Source: Mesobacillus jeotgali
Lineage (GTDB): Bacteria; Bacillota; Bacilli; Bacillales; Cytobacillaceae
Assembly: GCF_031759225.1 (NCBI RefSeq)
Contig: NZ_CP134494.1
Span: 983,501 to 1,047,500, forward strand
Direction: 5' to 3'
Length of the DNA: 64,000 bases
Shown: piece by piece, positions 54,305 to 62,637 of the stretch
Layout: every line of letters starts with the position of its first letter
Numbering within the stretch: the first letter of the stretch is position 1
Notes under the pieces: model-generated
What the model saw: the letters and a program-made list of their open reading frames with translations, nothing else
What the model was told of the DNA's origin: nothing
The model's database searches: none
Translations under genes and position numbers: made by a program

Positions 54305-55088
54305 ATATATCGAAATGATCCGTATTCGTTTTTTAATGATGCTTGCTTACAGGACTAATTATTATACGGGGATCCTGATTTACAGTATCAATATCGGGGC
54401 CTACTACTTTCTCTGGAATGCGATATACGGCGGCAAAAGTGAAATAGAAGGCTTGAGTGCCGTCCAAATGACGACATATGTGGCAGTTGCCTGGATGGCA
54501 AGGGCGTTTTATTTTAACAATATCGACCGGGAAATGGCGACGGAAATCAAGGAAGGCAAGGTAGCCGTGGAATTGATCAGGCCGTACAGCTATCTCGGTA
54601 TGAAAACGATGCAGGGTTTGGGCGAAGGGATATTCAGGCTGTTCTTCTTCTCGGTGCCAGGCATGGTCATCGTCGCCTTGATTTTCCCTATGGAGTTTTC
54701 AGCGGATGCTGCAACCTGGGGGCTGTTCGCGATCTCAATTGTGCTCAGCTTTTTCATCAATACACAATTGAACCTGCTGACGGGAATTACCACTTTCTTT
54801 CTATATAATAATACAGGCCTCATCCGGGCCAAGCGCGTCCTGATTGATTTGTTTTCAGGATTGCTGCTGCCGATCAGCTTTTTTCCAGGCTGGGCGCAGG
54901 AAATCATGCGATTTCTTCCCTTCCAGGGAATCAGCTATATCCCAAGCATGATTTTTACGAATGGATTCACGGGGAGCCAGGTAGTTGAAGGGCTTCTGCT
55001 CCAGGCTGTATGGGTGTTGATCCTGGTGGTCCCAATCCAGATTCTTTGGGTCATCGCTAAAAAACAACTGATTATACAGGGAGGGTGA
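54297..55088 (+). CDS. ABC-2 type exporter permease 1 (ABC2_membrane_6-like)
   Basis: 263 residues, six hydrophobic helices. 'MIRIRFLMMLAYRTNYYTGI' at the start and 'REMATEIKEGKVAVELIRPYSYLG' are typical of the DUF990 / ABC2_membrane_6 family. The ATG lies within the last codons of the ATPase gene, so the two are translationally coupled. The next gene is the second, related permease, three bases downstream; the pair presumably forms a heterodimeric channel. Confidence 0.85.
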   Translation: MDKYIEMIRIRFLMMLAYRTNYYTGILIYSINIGAYYFLWNAIYGGKSEIEGLSAVQMTTYVAVAWMARAFYFNNIDREMATEIKEGKVAVELIRPYSYLGMKTMQGLGEGIFRLFFFSVPGMVIVALIFPMEFSADAATWGLFAISIVLSFFINTQLNLLTGITTFFLYNNTGLIRAKRVLIDLFSGLLLPISFFPGWAQEIMRFLPFQGISYIPSMIFTNGFTGSQVVEGLLLQAVWVLILVVPIQILWVIAKKQLIIQGG

Positions 55089-55091
55089 CGA

Positions 55092-55877
55092 ATGTTTTAC
55101 ATCAGCATGTTTTTTCAATATGTCGCCCAGTATATGAAGACAAGGCTCGAATACCGGGCGGATTTGATTGTTGAAATTTTTTCTGATTTATTGTTCCAGG
55201 CTGTCAATCTGATTTTTATCCTGGTCGTCTTTGACCATACCGAATTCCTGAACGGCTGGAGCCGTGATGAAATCATCTTTATTTACGGTTTTTTCCTCGT
55301 GCCGTATGCACTCTTTTCGTCATTCTTCAATATCTGGGATTTCAATGAAAGGTATATTGTAAAAGGAGAGCTTGACAGGATCCTGACAAGGCCGATTCAT
55401 AGCCTGTTCCAGATCATTCTCGAACGGATGGAGCTGGAGTCGTTGTTCGGTGCGGTAACTGGGCTGGCCGTCATGTTTTATGCAGGAAGCCGGCTTGGAC
55501 TCGAGGTGAGCTGGTCAGATCCTTTCTTGTTTGTTTTATTCGTTTTGGGTGGTGTCCTTGTGTACGCCGGCATATTCGTGATGATTGCCTGCATCAGCTT
55601 CTGGGCCGATGCCCGGACCTCGATCATGCCGATGATGTACAATATCGGAAACTACGGACGCTATCCAGTAGATATTTATAATAAGGCGATCCGGTTTGTA
55701 CTCACTTGGATCTTGCCATTCGCCTTTGTCGGAGTCTATCCGGCAGCTTACTTCCTTGGACGTGACGAGTGGTATGGTTACTCTTTTTTAACACCAGTAA
55801 TCGGGCTAGTCTTTTTCAGTCTGTCCGTGTTCATTTGGAATGAAGGAGTGAAAAGGTACCGTGGGGCCGGGAACTGA
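55092..55877 (+). CDS. ABC-2 type exporter permease 2 (DUF990-like)
   Basis: 261 residues, about six helices. 'YMKTRLEYRADLIVEIFSDL' and 'RYIVKGELDRILTRPIHSLFQ' are the same motifs as in permease 1 in diverged form. GGGAGGGTGACG directly precedes the ATG. Last gene of the three-gene unit; a terminator follows at 55887. Confidence 0.85.
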   Translation: MFYISMFFQYVAQYMKTRLEYRADLIVEIFSDLLFQAVNLIFILVVFDHTEFLNGWSRDEIIFIYGFFLVPYALFSSFFNIWDFNERYIVKGELDRILTRPIHSLFQIILERMELESLFGAVTGLAVMFYAGSRLGLEVSWSDPFLFVLFVLGGVLVYAGIFVMIACISFWADARTSIMPMMYNIGNYGRYPVDIYNKAIRFVLTWILPFAFVGVYPAAYFLGRDEWYGYSFLTPVIGLVFFSLSVFIWNEGVKRYRGAGN

Positions 55878-55886
55878 ATATATAAC

Positions 55887-55925
55887 CAAAAAGACTGCAG
55901 CCATAAACTTGCTGTGGTCTTTTTG
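55887..55925 (+). terminator. Terminator of the ABC-2 operon
   Basis: AAAAAGAC-tg-CAGC pairs with GCTG-tg-GTCTTTTT around a nine-base loop. Confidence 0.8.
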
Positions 55926-55938
55926 TGTAGGTTCAGGT

Positions 55939-56468
55939 TCAGACAGGTTTGGGCATGGAAGGAGAAAAACTGTCGGGGAAGAAGGGGTAACTTCAGACAG
56001 GTTCGGGCGTGGAAGGAGAAAAGCTGTCAGAAGAACGGGCAACTTCAGACAGGTTTGGGTGTAGAAGTGGAAAAGCTGTCAGAAGAAGGGGTAACTTCAG
56101 ACAGGTTCGGGCGTGGAAGGAGAAAAGCTGTCAGAAAAACGGGCAACTTCAGACAGGTTTGGGTGTGAAAGTCGAAAAGCTGTCAGAAGAACCGGCTACT
56201 TCAGACAGGTTTGGGTGTAGAAGTGGAAAAGCTGTCAGAAGAAGGGGCAACTTCAGACAGGTTTGAGTGTGAAAGTGGAAAAGCTGTCCGAAGAACGGGC
56301 AACATCGGACAGGTTTGGCTGTGATAGAGGAAAAGCTGTCCGAAGAAGGGACAACTTCGGACAGGTTTGGCTGTGTAAGGAGAAAAGCTGTCAGAAGAAG
56401 GTGCAACTTCGGACAGGTTCAGGCGTGGAAGGAGAAAAGCTGTCAGAAGAACGGGCAACTTCGGATGG
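55939..56468. repeat. Intergenic array of ten 52 bp repeats
   Basis: Units start with TTC(A/G)GACAGG (ATCGGACAGG once) at 55939, 55993, 56045, 56097, 56149, 56200, 56252, 56304, 56356 and 56408, ending at about 56468: mostly an exact 52 bp period. Each holds GGAAAAGCTGTC(A/C)GAAGAA. CTGTCNGAAG of one unit can pair with CTTCNGACAG of the next across nine bases. The array makes several false frames but has no plausible start or codon pattern. Nothing else is seen in the 695 bp gap besides the terminator. Confidence 0.95.
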
Positions 56469-56572
56469 GTATTAACTTTTCCAACTCATTACCCGCTGCA
56501 TGGACTTGCTTGCATACTCCTGATTTCACCAGCGTATAGTGAAGGGAGAGACGCAGGAAATGAGGCTTGAAT

Positions 56573-56980
56573 ATGCAATTTTACATTTCGATCATATTAA
56601 TTATTTTAGCGATATTATTAAGTTTGAGGACCTTATTCATTCCGCATAAGATAAAAGGCAAACAGGTATCTTTTGAAAACTTCGTTACGCTTGCACTGAT
56701 ATATGCCACGGTGATGGCGGGCTTTGGGTTATTGTATTATTTGCTGGATCTGAAAGGGATCTGGGTGTTGTCAGACGTAAGTATGCGTCCCAGCGTTTCC
56801 TCTTACGAAAGGATGTCCACGAGTTTGTACTTCAGTGCCATTACGCTATTTTCTGTCGGGTATGGGGATATCGCACCGGTCGGAATTGGGAGGGCAATCG
56901 CGGTCCTGGAAGCACTTATTGGCTACACGATCCCTGCTGCATTTGTGACAAGGGCGATGTTCGACCAGAAACGATCATGA
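56573..56980 (+). CDS. Small potassium channel protein (ion_trans_2 type)
   Basis: 135 residues. Two N-terminal hydrophobic helices, then a pore loop with the selectivity filter 'TLFSVGYGDIAPVG' and a last helix ('AIAVLEALIGYTIPAAFV'). No RCK/TrkA or nucleotide-binding domain is attached, so gating is unclear; a tetramer is expected. TTG 56567 is one base after GAGG; ATG 56573 has the normal spacing of seven and is chosen. It overlaps the longest frame of the next gene but not its true start. Confidence 0.82.
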   Translation: MQFYISIILIILAILLSLRTLFIPHKIKGKQVSFENFVTLALIYATVMAGFGLLYYLLDLKGIWVLSDVSMRPSVSSYERMSTSLYFSAITLFSVGYGDIAPVGIGRAIAVLEALIGYTIPAAFVTRAMFDQKRS

Positions 56981-57057
56981 CAAATTCCTTTGGTTTGTAT
57001 TCTAACCCAAAATTAGATAGGCTAAAGAAAAGAGATCTGATTTTGGAGGGATACATA

Positions 57058-57525
57058 ATGACACTGGCAATAGGTGAAAAAGCACCGGCATTTGAACTGC
57101 CGGCGAGCAATGGAGAAGCTGTTAAGCTTTCTGATTTTGCAGGCAAGAATGTGGTCCTTTATTTTTACCCAAAGGACATGACTCCTGGCTGCTCAACAGA
57201 AGCTTGTGACTTCAGAGATCATCATGAGAGTTTTGAAGGATTGAATGCAGTGGTCCTTGGGGTGAGTCCTGACCCAATCAACCGCCATGAAAAATTCATT
57301 GAAAAGCACGGTCTGCCGTTCCTGCTACTGGCTGATGAAGACCATAAAACTGCAGAGGATTACGGAGTTTGGAAGCTAAAAAAGAACTTCGGAAAGGAAT
57401 ACATGGGGATTGAACGATCAACCTTTATCATTGACAAGGATGGCAATCTTGCAAAAGAATGGCGTAAAGTGAAAGTGAAAGGGCATGTTGAAGAGGCCCT
57501 GGAGTATATAAAAGAAAATCTTTAA
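57058..57525 (+). CDS. bcp: Thioredoxin-dependent thiol peroxidase Bcp (YgaF)
   Basis: 155 residues, peroxiredoxin of the BCP/PrxQ class. 'LYFYPKDMTPGCSTEACDFRD' contains the peroxidatic Cys and, five residues on, the resolving Cys; 'VVLGVSPDPINRHEKFIEKH' and 'GIERSTFIIDKDG' are also typical. GGAGGG eight bases before ATG 57058 overrides the longer frame from 56977. Its place shortly before perR fits a peroxide-defence context. Confidence 0.92.
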   Translation: MTLAIGEKAPAFELPASNGEAVKLSDFAGKNVVLYFYPKDMTPGCSTEACDFRDHHESFEGLNAVVLGVSPDPINRHEKFIEKHGLPFLLLADEDHKTAEDYGVWKLKKNFGKEYMGIERSTFIIDKDGNLAKEWRKVKVKGHVEEALEYIKENL

Positions 57526-57532
57526 GGAACAG

Positions 57533-57557
57533 GACAGCCGAGAATGGCTGTCTTTTT
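57533..57557 (+). terminator. Terminator of bcp
   Basis: GACAGCC and GGCTGTC around GAGAAT, followed by TTTTT. Confidence 0.9.
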
Positions 57558-57605
57558 GCTGATTCGGATATATCAATAAGTTATAATAGGATATGATATT
57601 AATAC

Positions 57606-57623
57606 TATGACCAGTCAGTCATA
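57606..57623 (+). promoter_or_regulatory. Operator-like dyad before the TetR gene
   Basis: TATGAC-CAGTCA-GTCATA, 6 bp arms and 6 bp spacer, directly downstream of -10-like TATAAT/TATGAT sequences and 32 bp before the GTG start. It resembles TGAC/GTCA operators of TetR regulators, so autoregulation is likely. Confidence 0.6.
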
Positions 57624-57654
57624 CTTATTTTAAACAGTTGGGGAGGCTTTAAGG

Positions 57655-58521
57655 GTGAAGGAAAAAGAAAAAGCAATCATTGAAGCTGCGATCAAGTTAT
57701 ATGCAACGAAAGGATTTGCATCCACCTCAATCCAGGAAATCGTTTCTGAAAGCGGAATCTCCAAGGGAGCATTCTATTTATACTTTAAATCCAAGGATGC
57801 TTTATTGATCGCGATCCTTGAATATTACTTTGATTATATCGAAAAGAAGCTTGAAGCGTATGAGCAAGAACAGCTGCCTCCTAGAGAAAAGTTCACATTA
57901 CAGCTGACTGCATTATTCACGACGATGCTTGAACATAAGGAATTCATTATCATGCAATCAAGGGAACAGGCAATACCTCTTAATGAAGAGGTAAAGGAAT
58001 TGATGATCCGCAAGTATTATGAAGCGCAAGTGTATTATCAAAACAGTCTGCGTGCCATTTATGGAAAAAAAGCTGAACCGCATCTCTGGGATTTGGCTCT
58101 CATGCTTGAGGGATTCTTTAATTCATATATGAAACTTCTGCTGTTCAATCCGGATGGCTTCAAGATCGATGAACTAGTGGGATATATTCTGAGAAGAGTC
58201 GATTCGCTGGTAGATGGTCTGAAGGGAGAAAACCCTGTTGCTTCCGAAGAGAAAGTTAATGAATTGATCAAAAAATCAAAAGCGTTTTTCATGGCGAATG
58301 GACAGGATATAAAATCAATCATCAAAAAGATGAAACATGAAATTTTCAGTCTGGATAATAACGAGGACTTGATCGTTTCGCTGGATGTGCTGGAGAGTGA
58401 GACAGAAAGGGAATCACCGCGAATTGCGGTAATCCAGGGTATGTTATCAAACTTCAAGGGCGAACCATCGCTTGATGCCTACAGAGAGGCAATCGCAAAG
58501 TTTTATCATGTAAAAGAATGA
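57655..58521 (+). CDS. TetR/AcrR family transcriptional regulator
   Basis: 288 residues. The N-terminal helix-turn-helix domain has 'AAIKLYATKGFASTSIQEIV' and 'GISKGAFYLYFKSKDALL'. The ligand domain is about 100 residues longer than usual for the family. GTG start eight bases after GGGAGG. It stands alone between terminators with an operator-like dyad in front. The regulated exporter or enzyme is not evident; the downstream 2-hydroxyacid dehydrogenase has its own promoter region. Confidence 0.88.
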   Translation: MKEKEKAIIEAAIKLYATKGFASTSIQEIVSESGISKGAFYLYFKSKDALLIAILEYYFDYIEKKLEAYEQEQLPPREKFTLQLTALFTTMLEHKEFIIMQSREQAIPLNEEVKELMIRKYYEAQVYYQNSLRAIYGKKAEPHLWDLALMLEGFFNSYMKLLLFNPDGFKIDELVGYILRRVDSLVDGLKGENPVASEEKVNELIKKSKAFFMANGQDIKSIIKKMKHEIFSLDNNEDLIVSLDVLESETERESPRIAVIQGMLSNFKGEPSLDAYREAIAKFYHVKE

Positions 58522-58616
58522 TGAGCCGCCTATTTTTATCAATACAGGCTTCTGTCCATTCATTTTAGCTGTTACTGAATATCATTGTATTAGGGCATAC
58601 CTCCTCAAACGATTTA

Positions 58617-58643
58617 GCGGGCTACAACAGCCCGCCTTTTTTT
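58617..58643 (+). terminator. Terminator after the TetR gene
   Basis: GCGGGCT and AGCCCGC around ACAAC, then seven T. It is about 95 bp beyond the stop codon. Confidence 0.85.
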
Positions 58644-58728
58644 ATGTTATAAAGGCATGTAAGTTGTTTAAAAGAGTGAAAATTAATACAATTATTAATA
58701 TGACTATAGAACGAAGGGTTTGGTTTGA

Positions 58729-59673
58729 ATGAAAATTTACTCCTCTATTTTGCCTCCGGAGACTTTGCAGGAAGATGCTAAAAAGGTATTTCCGCAAATA
58801 AGCTTTGAATTCCATAAAGGAATCAAGGAAGAGTTATTTTTGGATGCGGAAGTTTTTCTTACTTACGGTGAGGATTTAACTGAAGAACTTATATATAAAT
58901 CTGATAAATTAAAGTGGATCATGGTCATGTCAGCCGGACTGGATAGAATGCCATTCGAGGCCTGTAAGAAGCGGGGGATTCTCGTTACCAATGTCAGGGG
59001 AATTCATAAAATACCAATGGCTGAATTTACAATCGGCATGATGCTGCAGCATGTTAAGCAAATGAGGTCCCTTTGGGCTAATGAGCAGACTAAGGCATGG
59101 GAACGTAAATTGCCGATGGGAGAATTATACGGCAAGACATTGCTCATTCTAGGTATAGGAGCAATTGGAGGAGAATTGGCAAGACTGGCGAAAGCCTTTA
59201 ATATGAAAACAATCGGCGTGAATCGTAGTGGCCGTGACTCTGAATGGGCTGATGAAATATTTACGATGGAAAACTATCAAGATGCCCTGCCAAAGGCGGA
59301 TTTCGTTGTTTCAGTATTGCCTAGCACAGATGAAACAAAGCATTTCCTCGGTAGCAGTGATTTTGACTTGATGAAGGATACTGCGGTATTTATCAATATC
59401 GGCCGTGGAGATTTGGTAAAGGATGAGGTTTTACTGGCCGCACTTCAGGAAAAAAAGATAGCCCATGCCTATTTGGATGTGTTTTATACCGAACCATTGA
59501 ATGAGAGCCACCCATTCTGGCTGATGGAGAATGTAACAGTAACTCCGCATATATCAAGCCTTACGAAAAACTATCTGCCAAGATCTTTTGAAATTTTCAA
59601 ACATAATCTGCATACATATATAAAAAAAGGTTCGGATTATCTCAATGTTATTGACATGGATAGGGGGTACTAG
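58729..59673 (+). CDS. D-isomer specific 2-hydroxyacid dehydrogenase
   Basis: 314 residues. NAD-binding 'LLILGIGAIGGELARLAKAF' near 135, the catalytic Arg in 'FINIGRGDLVKDE', Glu in 'DVFYTEPLNESHPFW' and His in 'VTPHISS'. 'MSAGLDRMPFEACKKRGI' is typical of the phosphoglycerate dehydrogenase-like subgroup of unknown substrate. It is followed by the adenosyltransferase gene after three bases, so they are cotranscribed. Confidence 0.9.
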   Translation: MKIYSSILPPETLQEDAKKVFPQISFEFHKGIKEELFLDAEVFLTYGEDLTEELIYKSDKLKWIMVMSAGLDRMPFEACKKRGILVTNVRGIHKIPMAEFTIGMMLQHVKQMRSLWANEQTKAWERKLPMGELYGKTLLILGIGAIGGELARLAKAFNMKTIGVNRSGRDSEWADEIFTMENYQDALPKADFVVSVLPSTDETKHFLGSSDFDLMKDTAVFINIGRGDLVKDEVLLAALQEKKIAHAYLDVFYTEPLNESHPFWLMENVTVTPHISSLTKNYLPRSFEIFKHNLHTYIKKGSDYLNVIDMDRGY

Positions 59674-59676
59674 GAT

Positions 59677-60228
59677 ATGAAGATCTATACGAAGACTGGT
59701 GATAAAGGGACAACGTCGCTTATTTATGGAGCAAGAGTAGCCAAGAATGACAAACGAGTAGAAGCTTATGGAACATGTGATGAAACGAATTCAATGATAG
59801 GGCTGGCCCTGAGTTATTTGAATGGAGAGTACTTCAGTGGCAAAGAAGACATGCAGGAAATGTTCCATAAAGTCCAGACGGCATTATTCCATGTCGGTGC
59901 AGAACTCGCTACCCCCTCTGGAAAAAACGTGAAGTGGACCCTTGAAGAAAAGGATATTGAAGAATTAGAGGGAAAGATCGATGCCTGGGATGCGGCATTG
60001 CCGCAATTGACCAACTTCATTCTCCCGGGTGGACATCAGGCAGGAGCCACTCTGCATGTAGCAAGGACAGTTGCAAGAAGGGCTGAACGCCTGGCAGTTG
60101 AACTGGGCGACGAAGTCAACCCCCTTGTCCTTTCATACTTGAACCGGCTGTCAGACTTCCTGTTTGTTGCAGCGAGGTATGTGAATATGCATTTAGGATC
60201 GAAGGAACAGACATTGCATCAGGATTAA
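59677..60228 (+). CDS. PduO-type ATP:cob(I)alamin adenosyltransferase
   Basis: 183 residues; makes adenosylcobalamin. 'MKIYTKTGDKGTTSLIYGARV' binds ATP, and 'EAYGTCDETNSMIG', 'FILPGGHQAGATLHVARTVARRAERLAV' and 'LNRLSDFLFVAARY' are the diagnostic blocks. GGGGG and AGGA lie before the ATG. Partner genes using B12 are not in the window; the functional link with the upstream dehydrogenase is unclear. Confidence 0.93.
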   Translation: MKIYTKTGDKGTTSLIYGARVAKNDKRVEAYGTCDETNSMIGLALSYLNGEYFSGKEDMQEMFHKVQTALFHVGAELATPSGKNVKWTLEEKDIEELEGKIDAWDAALPQLTNFILPGGHQAGATLHVARTVARRAERLAVELGDEVNPLVLSYLNRLSDFLFVAARYVNMHLGSKEQTLHQD

Positions 60229-60268
60229 TCGAAATGCCGTATTTGTACATGTTCGTGATGTGGCAATA

Positions 60269-60298
60269 TTGACAAAAGTGGAATGAAATTAGTACACT
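60269..60298 (+). promoter_or_regulatory. Sigma-A promoter of perR
   Basis: TTGACA, 18 bp spacer, TACACT, about 50 bp upstream of the start codon and directly before the PerR box. Confidence 0.7.
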
Positions 60299-60300
60299 AT

Positions 60301-60315
60301 TTATAAATATTATAA
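60301..60315 (+). promoter_or_regulatory. PerR box (autoregulation)
   Basis: TTATAAATATTATAA matches the Per consensus TTATAATNATTATAA in 13 of 14 defined positions and covers the expected transcription start, a repressing position. Confidence 0.8.
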
Positions 60316-60349
60316 AATAAGAATTATACTCTAAAGTAAAGTGAGGTGC

Positions 60350-60793
60350 ATGGCGGTGGTACAGAGTCAGTTAAAAGAAGCCCTGGATACTTTGAAGGAT
60401 ACAGGAGTCCGTATTACTCCGCAACGTCATGCGATACTCGAATTTTTAATAAACTCAATGTCGCACCCAACAGCTGATGAGATATATAAAGCGCTTGAAG
60501 GGAAGTTCCCTAATATGAGCGTAGCGACAGTTTATAACAATTTGAGAGTATTCCGTGAAGTTGGATTGGTAAAGGAACTGACATATGGAGATGCTTCAAG
60601 TCGTTTTGACTTTGTGACTTCCCACCATTATCACGTTATTTGTGACAAATGCGGGAAGATCGTTGACTTCCATTACCCAGGCCTTGATGAAGTTGAACAC
60701 CTGGCTTCCCATGTAACGGGTTTTAAAGTCGGCAACCATAGGATGGAGATTTACGGTACTTGTCCGGATTGTTCTGCAAAGGAAGTTCATTAA
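60350..60793 (+). CDS. perR: Peroxide stress regulator PerR (Fur family)
   Basis: 147 residues. '[15 protein letters not shown]' and '[20 protein letters not shown]' with the regulatory His, '[20 protein letters not shown]' the recognition helix, '[17 protein letters not shown]' and 'YGTCPDCS' the two CxxC zinc sites. PerR binds Fe2+ or Mn2+ and is inactivated by peroxide through His oxidation. ATG 60350 is preferred over GTG 60341 because GTGAGGTG forms the ribosome binding site. Gene order perR-ygzB-ygxA-rrn as in B. subtilis. Confidence 0.96.
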   Translation: MAVVQSQLKEALDTLKDTGVRITPQRHAILEFLINSMSHPTADEIYKALEGKFPNMSVATVYNNLRVFREVGLVKELTYGDASSRFDFVTSHHYHVICDKCGKIVDFHYPGLDEVEHLASHVTGFKVGNHRMEIYGTCPDCSAKEVH

Positions 60794-60910
60794 ACCAGCT
60801 GCTGATGGCATTAGCTATCAGTTTCTTTTATTGAATTCTTGGCAGGCTAATTAGGTATGCATTAATACCTTTTTTCTTTTGATTGAGTAAATAGGAAATG
60901 AGCCAAATAA

Positions 60911-60937
60911 AAAGAACTCGGCTTTCCGCCGAGTTCT
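60911..60937 (-). terminator. Terminator of ygzB
   Basis: AGAACTCGGC and GCCGAGTTCT around five bases; T-rich on the minus-strand exit side. It overlaps the stop codon by two bases. Confidence 0.85.
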
Positions 60938-61286
60938 ATTTTTTTTGTTTTCGGTTGTATTGTTCGTCAAACTCTTTGCCCTCAAGTGATGGATCCAGAG
61001 TTAACGGTTCATTGCAATACATGCAAATATCCACACGGCCGAGCATTTTGGTCTGTTTGCCGCAACTAGGGCAGACGACCTGGACTGTTTTAGTCGATAA
61101 CATACCAATCCAAAAGTAAACAACTGTGCTGGCGATGATGAATAGCAATCCAAGGATCATGAAGATTGTCATGACCAATGGGGAGCTGCGAAAGAAAATA
61201 CCTGCATACATAACGATGAATCCGATGAAAATCAGGCTCAACGCAAATGTGCGGATTTTATTTATTTTATTCGAATACTTTGCCAT
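60936..61286 (-). CDS. ygzB: YgzB family membrane protein (UPF0295)
   Basis: 116 residues. Two transmembrane helices (about 14-34 and 40-65), then a soluble zinc-ribbon-like end '[22 protein letters not shown]' with two CxxC pairs. Function unknown. Convergent with perR and divergent from ygxA, same arrangement as B. subtilis. Confidence 0.92.
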   Translation of the reverse strand: MAKYSNKINKIRTFALSLIFIGFIVMYAGIFFRSSPLVMTIFMILGLLFIIASTVVYFWIGMLSTKTVQVVCPSCGKQTKMLGRVDICMYCNEPLTLDPSLEGKEFDEQYNRKQKK

Positions 61287-61443
61287 TGGAATTTCCCTCC
61301 CTAAAATCTAACTATATCATATCATCTGAGGCAAGATAATCATAAAAAGTCTAAACGAATGTCGAAAATTGTCTAGAGAAAATGCAGGAGATTTTATATA
61401 ATTGTCGAACATATATGCTAACAAACAAATGGAGGAGTTTATA

Positions 61444-62319
61444 ATGGAGGATATCCTTCGTTCGATTTATCAAGAACGCGCAAGCCATCCTAATACTGTA
61501 GGAGTAGTGGTGGTCGAGAAGAGGCAAAAGGCCATCGCCGCCACCGATACTTTTGATGTCATCCTGCTTATTATAGTAAAAGAAAACGAAGATCCCGTCT
61601 TTGTAAAACATTATTCCTATGATGATAAAAAAGCAGCGATGCATATTGTAACGGAGAAGCAAATCAATGATTGGCTTCTGATCGGCAATAACAAAAAAAT
61701 CTTTGATTGGCTGTACAATGGCAAGATCGTTTTCGACAGGAATGAACGGATTGCCAACCTAAAGCATGAACTCAGGGAGTTCCCTTTCTTTGGCCGGAAA
61801 ATCAAAATGGGAATCGAGTTCGCTAAATTGATCAGGAGGTATTCTGACGGGAGAGTACTCTTTGACAATTTTAATTATCTGGATGCCTATAATCATGTTG
61901 TCCATTCACTTCATCATTTGGCAAGATTAGCGGTCATCGAAAACGGGTTCCATCCAGAGGTAACAGTATGGCATCAGGTCAAACAGATTGAACCGGAAAT
62001 CTATAAGTTATATGAAGAGCTGATTTGCAGTGAAGAGTCCATTGAAAAGCGTCTGGAGCTTTTATTCCTGGCCAGTGAGTTCTTGATCCATAAAAGAACG
62101 AAGGTTGGAAGCCAGCATTTGCTTGAGGTTATGGAGAGTAAAGAACACTGGTCTTTCAATGAATTGATGGCTCATCCAGAGTTGGCTCCATACTCTGTAG
62201 ACCTGGGTATACTAGTGGAGTATTTAATAGAAAAGAAAATCCTTGATGTAGTCAAGGTTGAAACTAAAGGACAGGGGATTTTCCATCGTTATTATAGAGC
62301 AGCTGAAAAATTATCTTAA
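61444..62319 (+). CDS. ygxA: YgxA nucleotidyltransferase-like protein
   Basis: 291 residues. The N-terminal part ('TVGVVVVEKRQKAIAATDTF' followed by 'DVILLIIVKE') has the general shape of a nucleotidyltransferase-like domain; the C-terminal part contains a winged-helix-like segment. Biochemical role unknown. TGGAGGAG just before ATG 61444 replaces the longer frame from 61402. It directly precedes the rrn operon promoters, as in B. subtilis where it precedes rrnD. Confidence 0.87.
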   Translation: MEDILRSIYQERASHPNTVGVVVVEKRQKAIAATDTFDVILLIIVKENEDPVFVKHYSYDDKKAAMHIVTEKQINDWLLIGNNKKIFDWLYNGKIVFDRNERIANLKHELREFPFFGRKIKMGIEFAKLIRRYSDGRVLFDNFNYLDAYNHVVHSLHHLARLAVIENGFHPEVTVWHQVKQIEPEIYKLYEELICSEESIEKRLELLFLASEFLIHKRTKVGSQHLLEVMESKEHWSFNELMAHPELAPYSVDLGILVEYLIEKKILDVVKVETKGQGIFHRYYRAAEKLS

Positions 62320-62337
62320 AAAAATAAAGAAACTCTA

Positions 62338-62366
62338 TTGACCATTTGAAAAATACTTGGTATATT
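62338..62366 (+). promoter_or_regulatory. rrn promoter P1
   Basis: TTGACC, 17 bp, TATATT; about 270 bp before 16S. Confidence 0.75.
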
Positions 62367-62465
62367 AATAACCGTCGCTGCGGAACACAGCAAAAACACT
62401 TTCGCGGCAGACGGTTGAAAACTTAAAAGTGTTTTACTGCCGATAACATTTTTTAAAAAAAGTTA

Positions 62466-62494
62466 TTGACAAGAAAAACACCGGATGTTATATT
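62466..62494 (+). promoter_or_regulatory. rrn promoter P2
   Basis: TTGACA, 17 bp, TATATT; 128 bp after P1. Tandem promoters with identical spacer and -10 are the usual rrn arrangement. Confidence 0.85.
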
Positions 62495-62529
62495 AGTAAA
62501 GTCGCTTCTGGGCGACATGCTAACTAACT

Positions 62530-62541
62530 TGCTCTTTGAAA
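62530..62541 (+). promoter_or_regulatory. rrn boxA antitermination element
   Basis: TGCTCTTTGAAA, the Nus-factor boxA core, between P2 and 16S. Confidence 0.75.
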
Positions 62542-62637
62542 ACTAAACAAACAAGCGTCAACAAACAATATTTTCATGGCTTCTATTATAGAAGATCATG
62601 AGCCAACGTTTTAACTTTATGAGCTAACTCATAACTC

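Noticed and set aside
55861..56539. Several overlapping frames in the 52 bp array, both strands
   Set aside because: Products are translations of the tandem unit, without start signals or family features.
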